Assembly: GCF_014646515.1 (NCBI RefSeq)
Contig: NZ_BMNK01000002.1
Coordinates: 860,406-924,405, forward strand
Length of the DNA stretch: 64,000 bases
Origin: Nonomuraea glycinis
GTDB lineage: Bacteria > Actinomycetota > Actinomycetes > Streptosporangiales > Streptosporangiaceae
Direction of reading: 5' to 3'
A program made the translations under genes and the position numbers. A model generated the notes under the pieces. The model was not told where the DNA came from and searched no databases. It worked only from the letters and a program-made list of their open reading frames with translations. Shown one piece after another: positions 10,726 through 18,015 of this stretch (its first letter is position 1; every line of letters starts with the position of its first letter).

Positions 10726-11088
10726 TCAGCGCCACCCGTCGAAGAAGTCCGCCGGGAGGTCCGGCAGTGCGCGGTGCAGGGCGGTCACCGGGTCGGTGGT
10801 GAAGAGCGCGGTGTTGGCGGGGTCGGCTTCGAGCCAGCGCATCACCGCGTCGTCACGACCGATGAGCTGCCGCATCCCGGCGCGGATCAGCTCGGCTCGC
10901 CGGGGATCGCGCGCCGCGATGTCGGCGAGCACGCCGTTGTCGGTCGCGGCGGACGCGTTCCCGTCCGCGGCGAGGAACGTCATGGTCGTGGTGACCCCCT
11001 CACGCTGTCCGGCCTGCCGCAGGCGGACGAACCGCCGGTCTGGCGGGACAGCCCTCGTGGCCGGTGACGAAGGGGTCGACGGCTTCAT
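10726..11088 (-). CDS. Small unknown protein in the P47/P450 locus
   Basis: I do not recognise this 120-aa protein. The start ATG (MKPSTPSSPATR) has GGAGG 8 bases upstream. The first third is proline-, serine- and arginine-rich and probably disordered. The rest looks helical (DIAARDPRRAELIRAGMRQLIG) and ends in an ALFTTDPVTALHRALPDLP segment followed by DFFDGWR at the very C-terminus. The DP...AL...LP pattern is reminiscent of some peptide-maturation leader regions, but that is only a resemblance. It sits 26 bp after the third P47-like gene and 69 bp before the P450, so it may be a partner, effector or substrate of these proteins. No signal peptide or membrane segment. Confidence 0.7.
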   Translation of the reverse strand: MKPSTPSSPATRAVPPDRRFVRLRQAGQREGVTTTMTFLAADGNASAATDNGVLADIAARDPRRAELIRAGMRQLIGRDDAVMRWLEADPANTALFTTDPVTALHRALPDLPADFFDGWR

Positions 11089-11114
11089 GTGCGGTCCTCC
11101 GGGGTGCGTTGCGG

Positions 11115-12542
11115 TCAGGTGAAGAGCGGGTCGCCGCCGAGTTGGAGCGACACATTGAGGCCGGCGTGATCCAGCTTGAAGGCCGAGCCGGCGGTCCACG
11201 TGATCGGATCGACGGCGTTGGTCAGCAACAGGCCGATCGACGGCGCGTCATCACCGTTGAGCTTCTCGATCAGTGGTGGCGTGATCTGCGAGGCCCCCAT
11301 GATCAGCCCGATCACCAGACCGCCGACGATCAGCGCCGCGCCGTCGGTCAGGACGGCGAGCAGCGCCAGGGCGAGGCCGCCGACCAGCAGGATGATGAGC
11401 TGGGTGAGGATCGACCCGGGACTCTGGTGGATGTCGTGGACGATCGCGGGCTGCTGGGTGGCGGTGAACGTCAGCGTCTGCCCGTTGGACGACGTGCCGA
11501 GCTCGATCGTGTACCACTGGGTGGAGTCGCAGGTCGCGGTGATGCCCGCGGCGACCTCCGTGCTCGTGTAGCTGTTCAGGATGAGCGTGCCGCCCTCGGC
11601 GGTGACGGTCAGGTTCGTCAGGTACGGCTGATAGGAGTTGCCGTCCTGCGTCACCGGCGCGAGCGCTATGGACGTGCCCTCGGTGAGATAGAGCTCGGTG
11701 GCGTCGGAGTTGAGCAGGAAATTGTCGTCGGTCAGCCCCGGATAGGTCATCATGATCGCCGGCCGTACGAGGTCGTCCAGCATCCGGGCCTGGGAGACGA
11801 CGAAGCCGGCGACGCTGCCGGACGGGATGGCGGCCTGGCTCACCTGCTCGGGCAGGAGGTCGCCGGTGCGTGTCCCCGTCATGCAGAGCACGGCGAGCAC
11901 GCTGTCCGGCAAGGAGTCGCCGTCGAGATAGGCATAGGAGGTGTAGTTGGGCGTCACGAAGCCCCACTGCCCCTGGGCGACCATCGGGTTGAGGTCCACG
12001 ACGGCGAACACGTGCGCGAAGTCGCCGAGGTTGGCCGTACCCCAGTCCAGAAGCGCCGCGCTCACCAGCGCGCCGCTGACCGTCCCGGGCGCCGGGGTGA
12101 GCTGGAGGTCGATGATCGACAGCGGCGGCACCGTCGGCGACGGGGCGGTGGAGTTGACGATCAGTGCCTGCGGGCTGCCGGTGCAGGACTGCTCCGCCCC
12201 GGTGTGCGGGATGTAGTGCAACTCGACTTCCACCACGGCGTGGCCTTCGTCGAAGGTGAGCTGCTTGCCGGTGCTGGTGTAGGTCAGCACCACCTGGCTG
12301 AGCGGCCAGATCATCCGGACCGCCTTGCCGTCGCCGCCCTGGCACACCTGCCAGGGACCGAACGTGCCCGTCACGCTGAACGTCGGCTCGGTGACGGAGA
12401 AGCCGGGCGGCGACGAACCCTCGTCGACGATGGCCTGGTTCACGTCCGGGATCGGGATCGCGAACGCGGTGTCCCAGCCATAGGTGTAAACGGCCGTGTC
12501 GTCGGTGGCGTCGTCGGCCGTGAGGGTGGCGGTCGCGGTCAT
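11115..12542 (-). CDS. P47/OrfX-like TULIP-family protein (third of three)
   Basis: 475 aa. Near the N-terminus is YTYGWDTAFAIPIPDVNQAI, matching the start of the other two proteins here and, from memory, the N-YGWD pattern of clostridial P47. An all-beta lipid-tube (TULIP) fold is expected. A strongly hydrophobic region of about 50 residues (LTQLIILLVGGLALALLAVL and following) lies around 375-425. The C-terminus ends in FKLDHAGLNVSLQLGG, the same closing strand motif as in its neighbours. The ATG overlaps the stop of the preceding gene (TGATG); a GTG one codon earlier is an alternative. No signal peptide. Assignment to the P47-like family is by motif recognition, not by a search. Confidence 0.78.
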   Translation of the reverse strand: MTATATLTADDATDDTAVYTYGWDTAFAIPIPDVNQAIVDEGSSPPGFSVTEPTFSVTGTFGPWQVCQGGDGKAVRMIWPLSQVVLTYTSTGKQLTFDEGHAVVEVELHYIPHTGAEQSCTGSPQALIVNSTAPSPTVPPLSIIDLQLTPAPGTVSGALVSAALLDWGTANLGDFAHVFAVVDLNPMVAQGQWGFVTPNYTSYAYLDGDSLPDSVLAVLCMTGTRTGDLLPEQVSQAAIPSGSVAGFVVSQARMLDDLVRPAIMMTYPGLTDDNFLLNSDATELYLTEGTSIALAPVTQDGNSYQPYLTNLTVTAEGGTLILNSYTSTEVAAGITATCDSTQWYTIELGTSSNGQTLTFTATQQPAIVHDIHQSPGSILTQLIILLVGGLALALLAVLTDGAALIVGGLVIGLIMGASQITPPLIEKLNGDDAPSIGLLLTNAVDPITWTAGSAFKLDHAGLNVSLQLGGDPLFT

Positions 12543-14656
12543 CACTGGGTGACCGTGAGGCCGACCTGGAGCGATCCCGCCAGCGACGCGCTCTGCAGCG
12601 TGTAGCCAGGGGTGCTCGGCCAGCTGTAGGGCGCGATGGCCAGGTCCGCGAAGTCATCGAAACCGGGCACGTTCTGCCATTGCTGGTTGGCGGCGTTCTC
12701 GATGATCGCCGAGATCGTCTGGTCGCCGCCCACCACGGCCCCGGCGAGGGCGGCCAACGTCCCGACGAACTTCCACTTCGGGGTGGCGAAGGCGTTCTTG
12801 ATGTTGGTCAGCTTGCCGTTGGACTGGTCCGCGGCCTTGCCGGCCGCGTCCTGGGCGTCCTGCTCGGTCGATGCGGGGTTGTCCTCCTCGATCTGCGAGA
12901 ACGTCTCCATCTCGATCACGGCGTCGCCGGCGTCATCGCTCAGCTGAGTGATCTCCGCGCCGGCACTCAGGCCCTCGATGATCGGGCCCGCGACGGCGAC
13001 GAGGGAGAGCACGCCGGTCACCGCTCCCTCGACGATCTCACGGGTGATGGCCTCCTTCGTCTTCGTCACGTTCACGGTGAGGTTCTTGCCGGAGTTCGGC
13101 TGGAACCAGAAGATCTGCTTGCCGTCCTGCTGCTGCAGTTGGAGCTGGACCTGCTCCAGGTAGGTGGTGTGGACGTCGTAGCTGGAGCTGTAGGAGTAGA
13201 GCAGGTTGACGAACTGGATCTCGACGTAGGTGTGCACCAGGCTCATCGTGAAGTCGCCCGCCGCGATGTTCACGATGGTCGCCTCGTAGACGTCGAGGTC
13301 GCTGCCGTCCAGGTCGAGGATGTACTCCGAGCTGCCCTGGCTGAGCAGCCACTGACTGCCCTGGGCGGTCACCGACACGGTGTACCCGGAGACGTAGACG
13401 CCGACCAGCTGGAGGGCGTTGACCAGGTCCTGCGACAACGTGCCCTGGTCGAGCTGCGCCGGGAAGCCGCCGGCGGGGATCGAGCCCAGGTTCTTGTTGT
13501 CCATCATGAACTTGCCCCACACGAGATCCGTGCTGTTCGTCACCGTGAGGCCGTCGTTGCCGATGGTGAAGCTGCTCGCCGGGGCGCCGTTGAAGATGTT
13601 CACGGCGCCCGCCAGCAGCATGTTGCGCATGAACATCGGTCCGCTGATGAGGAAGCCGGCCTGCGCGGGAGCGGGCGGGATGGCGTACGGGGAGACCTGG
13701 TGGTTGTCGGACGGCGGGTGCCCGAGAGCCATGGTCAGCACCCCGAACACGCTGGAGTCCATGGTGCCCTGGTCGGTGACGGCATAGCTGGTGGCCGTCG
13801 GCTTCATCCAGGCGTAGTTGCCGTCGCCGGACAGGACGGGGGCGAGGTCGAGCGAGGCGAAGACGTGGTTGAACTCGCCGATGTTCGTGTTGAACCAGCT
13901 GCTCAGCAGGTCGGGCAGGACGGCGGCGGCGATCCCGGTGGACGGGTTGTTCACGATCGTGATGATGCTGACGGCGGGTTCGTCCTCGGACGCGGCTGCG
14001 GCCAGCGCCTGCAGATCGTTCAGCCAGTTCTGCTGGAACTGGTAGACGTCCAGGAACTCGTTGTTGTACTTGTCCGTGGAGTGGAAGATGTAGAAGTTCT
14101 GCGTGCCGTCCGTGATGAGCCACTCCTCGCCGGGCTGCACGGCCAGCGCGGTGGCGGCGGACGAGAGGGTCATGGCGTTGGCCGTGAACGCGCTCCGCAG
14201 CGTGGCGTCGATCGTGTTCCGGTCGAGGTCGGCCTTGATCGTGTCCACCTGGGACTGGTCGTTGATCACGAAGAAGAACTGGTCGGGGTCGGGCACCCAC
14301 TGCATCCCGATCTCGATGACGACCTGGCAGTTCTTCCCGTCGAAGGAGATCTGCTGGCCGCCGGCGTTGTAGACACCGGACACCACGGGGCAGGCCATGC
14401 GGATGTTCTTACCGTCGCCGCCCACGGTGAGCTGCCAGGGACCGAGGACGGCGTCGAGGTTGTATGTGGGATCGTCGCTGGCGGCCTGCACCAGATTCTT
14501 CGCCCCCGAGCTGATATTCGGCCAGGCGTTGGTTATGGCGGTGTTGGCATGGGTGAAATTGATGGCGAAGGCCGTGTCCCAGCCATAGGTGTCCGCATCG
14601 TTGCCGTCGGCGCCGGTCGTGGCCGATCGCCTCTGCGCTCTGATATCCGTGCTCAT
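12542..14656 (-). CDS. P47/OrfX-like TULIP-family protein, long form (second of three)
   Basis: 704 aa, the largest of the three. It opens with DTYGWDTAFAINFTHANTAI about 20 residues in and closes with YTLQSASLAGSLQVGLTVTQ. Compared with its neighbours it is about 230 residues longer, with the extra sequence spread through the middle. Two hydrophobic stretches lie late in the chain (about 555-580, GAVTGVLSLVAVAGPIIEGL, and about 640-655, FVGTLAALAGAVVGG), separated by an acidic, alanine-rich segment. A GAGG Shine-Dalgarno precedes the ATG. No signal peptide. By analogy with P47 and OrfX2 it may bind lipid or assemble with the other two; that function is inference. Confidence 0.78.
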   Translation of the reverse strand: MSTDIRAQRRSATTGADGNDADTYGWDTAFAINFTHANTAITNAWPNISSGAKNLVQAASDDPTYNLDAVLGPWQLTVGGDGKNIRMACPVVSGVYNAGGQQISFDGKNCQVVIEIGMQWVPDPDQFFFVINDQSQVDTIKADLDRNTIDATLRSAFTANAMTLSSAATALAVQPGEEWLITDGTQNFYIFHSTDKYNNEFLDVYQFQQNWLNDLQALAAAASEDEPAVSIITIVNNPSTGIAAAVLPDLLSSWFNTNIGEFNHVFASLDLAPVLSGDGNYAWMKPTATSYAVTDQGTMDSSVFGVLTMALGHPPSDNHQVSPYAIPPAPAQAGFLISGPMFMRNMLLAGAVNIFNGAPASSFTIGNDGLTVTNSTDLVWGKFMMDNKNLGSIPAGGFPAQLDQGTLSQDLVNALQLVGVYVSGYTVSVTAQGSQWLLSQGSSEYILDLDGSDLDVYEATIVNIAAGDFTMSLVHTYVEIQFVNLLYSYSSSYDVHTTYLEQVQLQLQQQDGKQIFWFQPNSGKNLTVNVTKTKEAITREIVEGAVTGVLSLVAVAGPIIEGLSAGAEITQLSDDAGDAVIEMETFSQIEEDNPASTEQDAQDAAGKAADQSNGKLTNIKNAFATPKWKFVGTLAALAGAVVGGDQTISAIIENAANQQWQNVPGFDDFADLAIAPYSWPSTPGYTLQSASLAGSLQVGLTVTQ

Positions 14657-14691
14657 GGTGCTGCCTCATTCTTTATTTACGGGTTCTTCGT

Positions 14692-16044
14692 TCACGTGCT
14701 GGAGATCGTGAGGTTGCCGGCGATGAACACTGATTCGCTCATGCCCACGGCGGACGGAGTGAGATTCTGGCCGTTCTCGGTCCAGGCGATGACCTGGCCG
14801 AGGTTCATGACGGCGCCGCCGGTGGCGGCCTGCAGGTCGTTGTCGATGGTGGACATACCGACGTTCTGCGCCTGGTCGCCATATTTCTCGACACACTCGT
14901 AGATGGCGTCGGCGAGCCCGGCGGCATCCGTGATGCCGAGGACGACGAGAAGGACCCAGTCGTACCAGGGGATGGTGGAGTCCTGCTGCTCGGTGGGGTG
15001 GGGATCGACGGCGAACGTGATGTCGGTGCCGTCGTAGCTCAGCGGGTTGACCGTGGTCAGCGACCAGGTGTAGCCGGCGTCCGGCAGATCGGCGAGCCCG
15101 AACAGGAACGTCAGCGGACCGCCGCCCGACGAGCTCGTGGCCAGGCCGTCCCCCGAAGGGCTCGGGCTGAGCGTGTAGGAGTCGACCGTGACCGTGCTGA
15201 CGTCGAAGTCTCCGGCACTGGCGATCGAGGCCCGATCGTCCGCGGACGTGAGCTGGAACTTCCCGCTGGGGAACGTCGACTGGACGGCAGGCAGCACGAC
15301 ATTCTCGAAGAACGCCGGCTGCGAGATCAGCACCACGCTGTTCGCCGCGGGTTGCAGGGCGGAGGGGTCGAAGGAGGGCTGGGACGGGAAGGCGGCGCCG
15401 TCGGTCAGCATGCACAGGAAGCACAGGACGCCGGTGCCGTCACTGCCCTGGGAGACGAAGTACTGCCATTCACCCGGGCTGAGCCACGAGGCCAGATCCG
15501 CCGGCGCGGGGTTCACGGTGGCGAAGATGTAGGCGACCTTGTCCCGGTTCGCGAACAGTGCTTCGGTCATGAACTCCGACAGGATGCCCGTGGCCATCGC
15601 GTCCAGCCGGCCCTCGGGATCGTGCACCTGCAGCGTCGCGACGTAGCCGGGATTGTTCTGGTCCGAGCTGGGATCCGGATTGAAGGTCAGATGGGTCTCG
15701 TCACCGCTTCCCCTGGCCACCGCCTGGTCACCCGTGCCGACCCAGCCGAGCGTGATCTGCATCTCCGGCGTCACGCCGCCGAGGTCGTAGGTGCCGGTGA
15801 TCGCGCCGCCCGCCATCGACAGCGATCCCTGGGCGATGGGGATGTTGAGATTGATCAGCGAGTTCTGCCCGCCCACCATCTGCCAGGGCGCGAGCTGGGC
15901 GTTCAGCGTGATCGTCGACCCGCTGTCCGGGTCCACCGCCGAATAGTCGATGCTCTGGTCGACGTTCTTGAGATTGCTGTTCAGAATGGCGTTGACCATG
16001 TCGACGGTCAACGCGAAAACATAGTCATAGCCGTACGTCTTCAT
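14692..16044 (-). CDS. P47/OrfX-like TULIP-family protein (first of three)
   Basis: 450 aa, the first gene of the locus. It starts MKTYGYDYVFALTVDMVNAI, close to the clostridial P47 start as I remember it (N-terminal YGWD followed by an N-containing helix). The body repeats motifs seen in its neighbours: APWQMVGGQNSLINLNIPI matches GPWQLTVGGDGKNIRMACPV in the long form. A hydrophobic helix (WVLLVVLGITDAAGL) sits near residue 380 and the C-terminus is ESVFIAGNLTISST. GGAGG lies 9 bases before the ATG. It has no signal peptide, so if exported it leaves by a non-Sec route or by lysis. Confidence 0.78.
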   Translation of the reverse strand: MKTYGYDYVFALTVDMVNAILNSNLKNVDQSIDYSAVDPDSGSTITLNAQLAPWQMVGGQNSLINLNIPIAQGSLSMAGGAITGTYDLGGVTPEMQITLGWVGTGDQAVARGSGDETHLTFNPDPSSDQNNPGYVATLQVHDPEGRLDAMATGILSEFMTEALFANRDKVAYIFATVNPAPADLASWLSPGEWQYFVSQGSDGTGVLCFLCMLTDGAAFPSQPSFDPSALQPAANSVVLISQPAFFENVVLPAVQSTFPSGKFQLTSADDRASIASAGDFDVSTVTVDSYTLSPSPSGDGLATSSSGGGPLTFLFGLADLPDAGYTWSLTTVNPLSYDGTDITFAVDPHPTEQQDSTIPWYDWVLLVVLGITDAAGLADAIYECVEKYGDQAQNVGMSTIDNDLQAATGGAVMNLGQVIAWTENGQNLTPSAVGMSESVFIAGNLTISST

Positions 16045-16471
16045 CAGCGAAAGCCTCCGGTGTCACCGCTGCACGCTGGATCCTGCGTCAGCAGCGCCGA
16101 ATGGGCTTCGCGCGGCCGGGCGGGGACACCGAATTCTGGAGAGTGGCGTCATAGGCGCATTCCAGTTGTGCCACGGCACGGCGGAAGACAAAGCCGCCGG
16201 CGCGCAAAGTTACGGTGCTCATGGCAGGCCGCTCATTGACCGTGGCCCGGCCGGCCCGCCGAGATCGTGATGGGGGCCGTGGCCACGGTGCTCGGCTCCG
16301 GAGCGGGGGAGCCGGGCGTGGTTGTGGGTCATCACAATGAACGTCCCCTCAGTGTTGGTGCGCGGGCCTAAGACTTGCGTTGAGCGCTCTGGCAGCCTCG
16401 ATCTCAGCGGTTGACCGCGATCCGGCTGCACTCGGGCCGCGTCGGCGGCCGCTCATCCAGAGGGAGTGATC
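16045..16471. other. Divergent intergenic region between P47 locus and methyl-cycle operon
   Basis: 427 bp with no convincing gene. It contains a perfect 12-bp palindrome CCGTGGCCACGG (16277-16288) and a hairpin with 7-bp arms CGGCTCC/GGAGCCG (16293-16299 and 16308-16314). A nested structured stretch at 16381-16455 is described separately. A 37-codon minus-strand frame (16219-16332) is His/Gly/Pro-rich but its GAGGGG lies 12 bases from the ATG, so I do not call it. Both promoters must lie here. Confidence 0.7.
16381..16455 (+). promoter_or_regulatory. Possible structured 5' leader of the methyl-cycle operon
   Basis: The ends pair (TGAGCG 16381-16386 with CGCTCA 16450-16455). Inside are GCAGCC with GGCTGC, a GCGG-TTGA-CCGC hairpin nested between them, and a GCCGC-GTCG-GCGGC hairpin on the 3' side. 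The result is a compact multibranch fold ending 16 bases before the first start codon of a SAM/methionine operon. It does not match the SAM or SAH riboswitch consensus sequences I know, and high GC makes chance helices common, so this is only a candidate. Confidence 0.35.
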
Positions 16472-17023
16472 GTGGGCGTCGACGAGCAGCGTGTGCCTGG
16501 TGGTGGCTGGCCCCGGCCCGTGGTTCCCCGGATCGGGGCTCGGGTCAGCTACGCCCTGCACCATCTCCTCGCCGCCAAGCCCGCGTACCGGCGGTTAGGC
16601 GCCTGGCTCGAACGCCGGCGGCCGGCCTACCGGTGGTTCACCTGGGCGGAGCGGGTGACGAAGGAGCAGCTGTACGGATGCCGCATGTGCGGCCAGTGCG
16701 CGTTGCCCGACACCGGCTACACCTGCCCGATGACCTGCCCGAAGCAGCTGCGCAACGGCCCCTGCGGCGGGGTGTCCGCCGAGGGCCGCTGCGAGGTCCA
16801 TCCTGAGCTGGTCTGCGTCTGGGTGACCGCGATCGAGCGGGCGCAGGACGCGGGGCACGGCGCCGACCTGGACCTGCTGCAGCGCCCGGTCGATCACCGC
16901 GAATGGGACCGCAGCTCGTGGGTGAACTACTGGCAGGGGCGGGACGACGGCCTGGGCATCGCGCCCAGCGAGGACGACCCCCGCCCGCTGCTCCGCCGCG
17001 AGCTGGGGCTGAGACCGCGATGA
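16472..17023 (+). CDS. MetV-like zinc/Fe-S domain protein (MTHFR C-terminal domain family)
   Basis: 183 aa. The central cysteine cluster C-R-M-C-G-Q-C, then YTCPMTCPK and GPCGG, then a later Cys pair, is the signature of the methylenetetrahydrofolate reductase C-terminal family, the same family as MetV, which pairs with MetF in acetogens. I chose the GTG at 16472 because AGGGAG lies five bases before it; the GTG at 16466 overlaps that site. The gene runs by an ATGA overlap directly into metF, so the two products probably form a complex that handles electrons or metal for the reductase. Confidence 0.8.
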   Translation: MGVDEQRVPGGGWPRPVVPRIGARVSYALHHLLAAKPAYRRLGAWLERRRPAYRWFTWAERVTKEQLYGCRMCGQCALPDTGYTCPMTCPKQLRNGPCGGVSAEGRCEVHPELVCVWVTAIERAQDAGHGADLDLLQRPVDHREWDRSSWVNYWQGRDDGLGIAPSEDDPRPLLRRELGLRPR

Positions 17024-18015
17024 GCGGGCTGCCCGGGGTTGAGGCCCCGATGAGCGGGCTGCGTGGCGCGTTCGCGGCCGGTAGGTTCGCCGTCACCGCC
17101 GAGATCGGCCCGCCGAGAGGGGCCGACGCGGAGGCGATCACGCGTAAGGCGGATCACCTGCGCGGCTGGGTCGACGCCGCGAACGTCACCGACAACCAGG
17201 GCGCGAACGTCCGCATGTCCAGCCTGGCCGGCAGCCTGCTCGCCCAGCGCGCCGGCGTCGAGCCGGTGATGCAGCTGACCTGCCGCGACCGTAACCGGAT
17301 GGCCCTGCAGTCGGACCTGCTCGCGGCGGGCGCCCTCGGCATCCCGAACGTGCTGCTGCTGACCGGCGACCATCCCCGCTTCGGCGACCATCCCGAGGCC
17401 AAGCCGGTCTTCGACCTCGACGGGGTGCAGCTCGTCTGGACCGCGCGCACCCTGCGGGACGACGGCGTGCTCATGTCCGGCAAGGCCGTCTCACCACGCC
17501 CGGCCTGGCTGATCGGCACGGTCGAGAACCCGTTCGCGCCCCCGCTGACCTTCCGGGCCCGCCGGCTGGCGAAGAAGGTGGCCGCGGGCGCGGAGTTCGT
17601 CCAGACGCAGTACGTCTTCGACTTCGAGGTGTTCGAGCGCTGGATGGCGAGCCTGCGGGATCTCGGCGTCACCGAACACTGCAAGATCATCGCCGGCGTC
17701 GGCCCGATCCGCTCGCTGCGCGCCCTGGACTTCATGCGCACCGCCGTGCCCGGCGTGCACGTTCCCGACGAGCTCGACCGGAGGCTGCGCGGGGTGCCCG
17801 CCGGCCGGGTCGAGGAGGAGGGGATCGAGGTGTGCGTGGAGGCCGTACAGCGCCTCGCCACGATCCCCGGCGTCGCGGGCGTGCACCTCATGGCGCTCGG
17901 CTTCGAGCACGGCGTGCCCGACATCCTGCGGCGGGCCGGGATCCCCCGGCCGCCGACCGTGCTTCCCGACCACAACCGCCACCACCCGATGGAGGGCATC
18001 GGTCATGCTCGTTGA
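17020..18015 (+). CDS. metF: Methylenetetrahydrofolate reductase
   Basis: 331-aa TIM-barrel flavoprotein that interconverts 5,10-methylene- and 5-methyl-tetrahydrofolate. Family motifs are FAVTAEIGPPRGAD near the N-terminus, the folate/FAD-site string MQLTCRDRNR, the NVLLLTGDHP loop and GAEFVQTQYVFD. The first ATG overlaps the MetV-like stop (ATGA). A second ATG 30 bases on repeats the same 12 bases (ATGAGCGGGCTG) and could be the real start, giving 321 aa. It provides methyl groups for the MetE-like protein encoded two genes downstream, or runs in reverse to dispose of them. Confidence 0.9.
   Translation: MSGLPGVEAPMSGLRGAFAAGRFAVTAEIGPPRGADAEAITRKADHLRGWVDAANVTDNQGANVRMSSLAGSLLAQRAGVEPVMQLTCRDRNRMALQSDLLAAGALGIPNVLLLTGDHPRFGDHPEAKPVFDLDGVQLVWTARTLRDDGVLMSGKAVSPRPAWLIGTVENPFAPPLTFRARRLAKKVAAGAEFVQTQYVFDFEVFERWMASLRDLGVTEHCKIIAGVGPIRSLRALDFMRTAVPGVHVPDELDRRLRGVPAGRVEEEGIEVCVEAVQRLATIPGVAGVHLMALGFEHGVPDILRRAGIPRPPTVLPDHNRHHPMEGIGHAR

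Noticed and set aside
12680..14902. A 740-codon open frame on the plus strand opposite the long P47-like gene
   Set aside because: Its translation is a Val/Arg/Gly/Asp-rich mirror of GC-rich third positions with no motifs, while the minus-strand frame has clear family motifs. Many similar antisense frames occur across the window.
16219..16332. A 37-aa His/Gly/Pro-rich peptide gene on the minus strand
   Set aside because: The only Shine-Dalgarno-like stretch is 12 bases from the ATG, and the coding sequence overlaps hairpins and a palindrome of the divergent promoter region.
16381..16455. A known SAM or SAH riboswitch in front of the metV-metF-metK operon
   Set aside because: The helices do not reproduce the consensus sequences I know for these riboswitches (for example the GAGCGC/GCGCTC pairing of the SAH type). 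Kept only as an unassigned structure.
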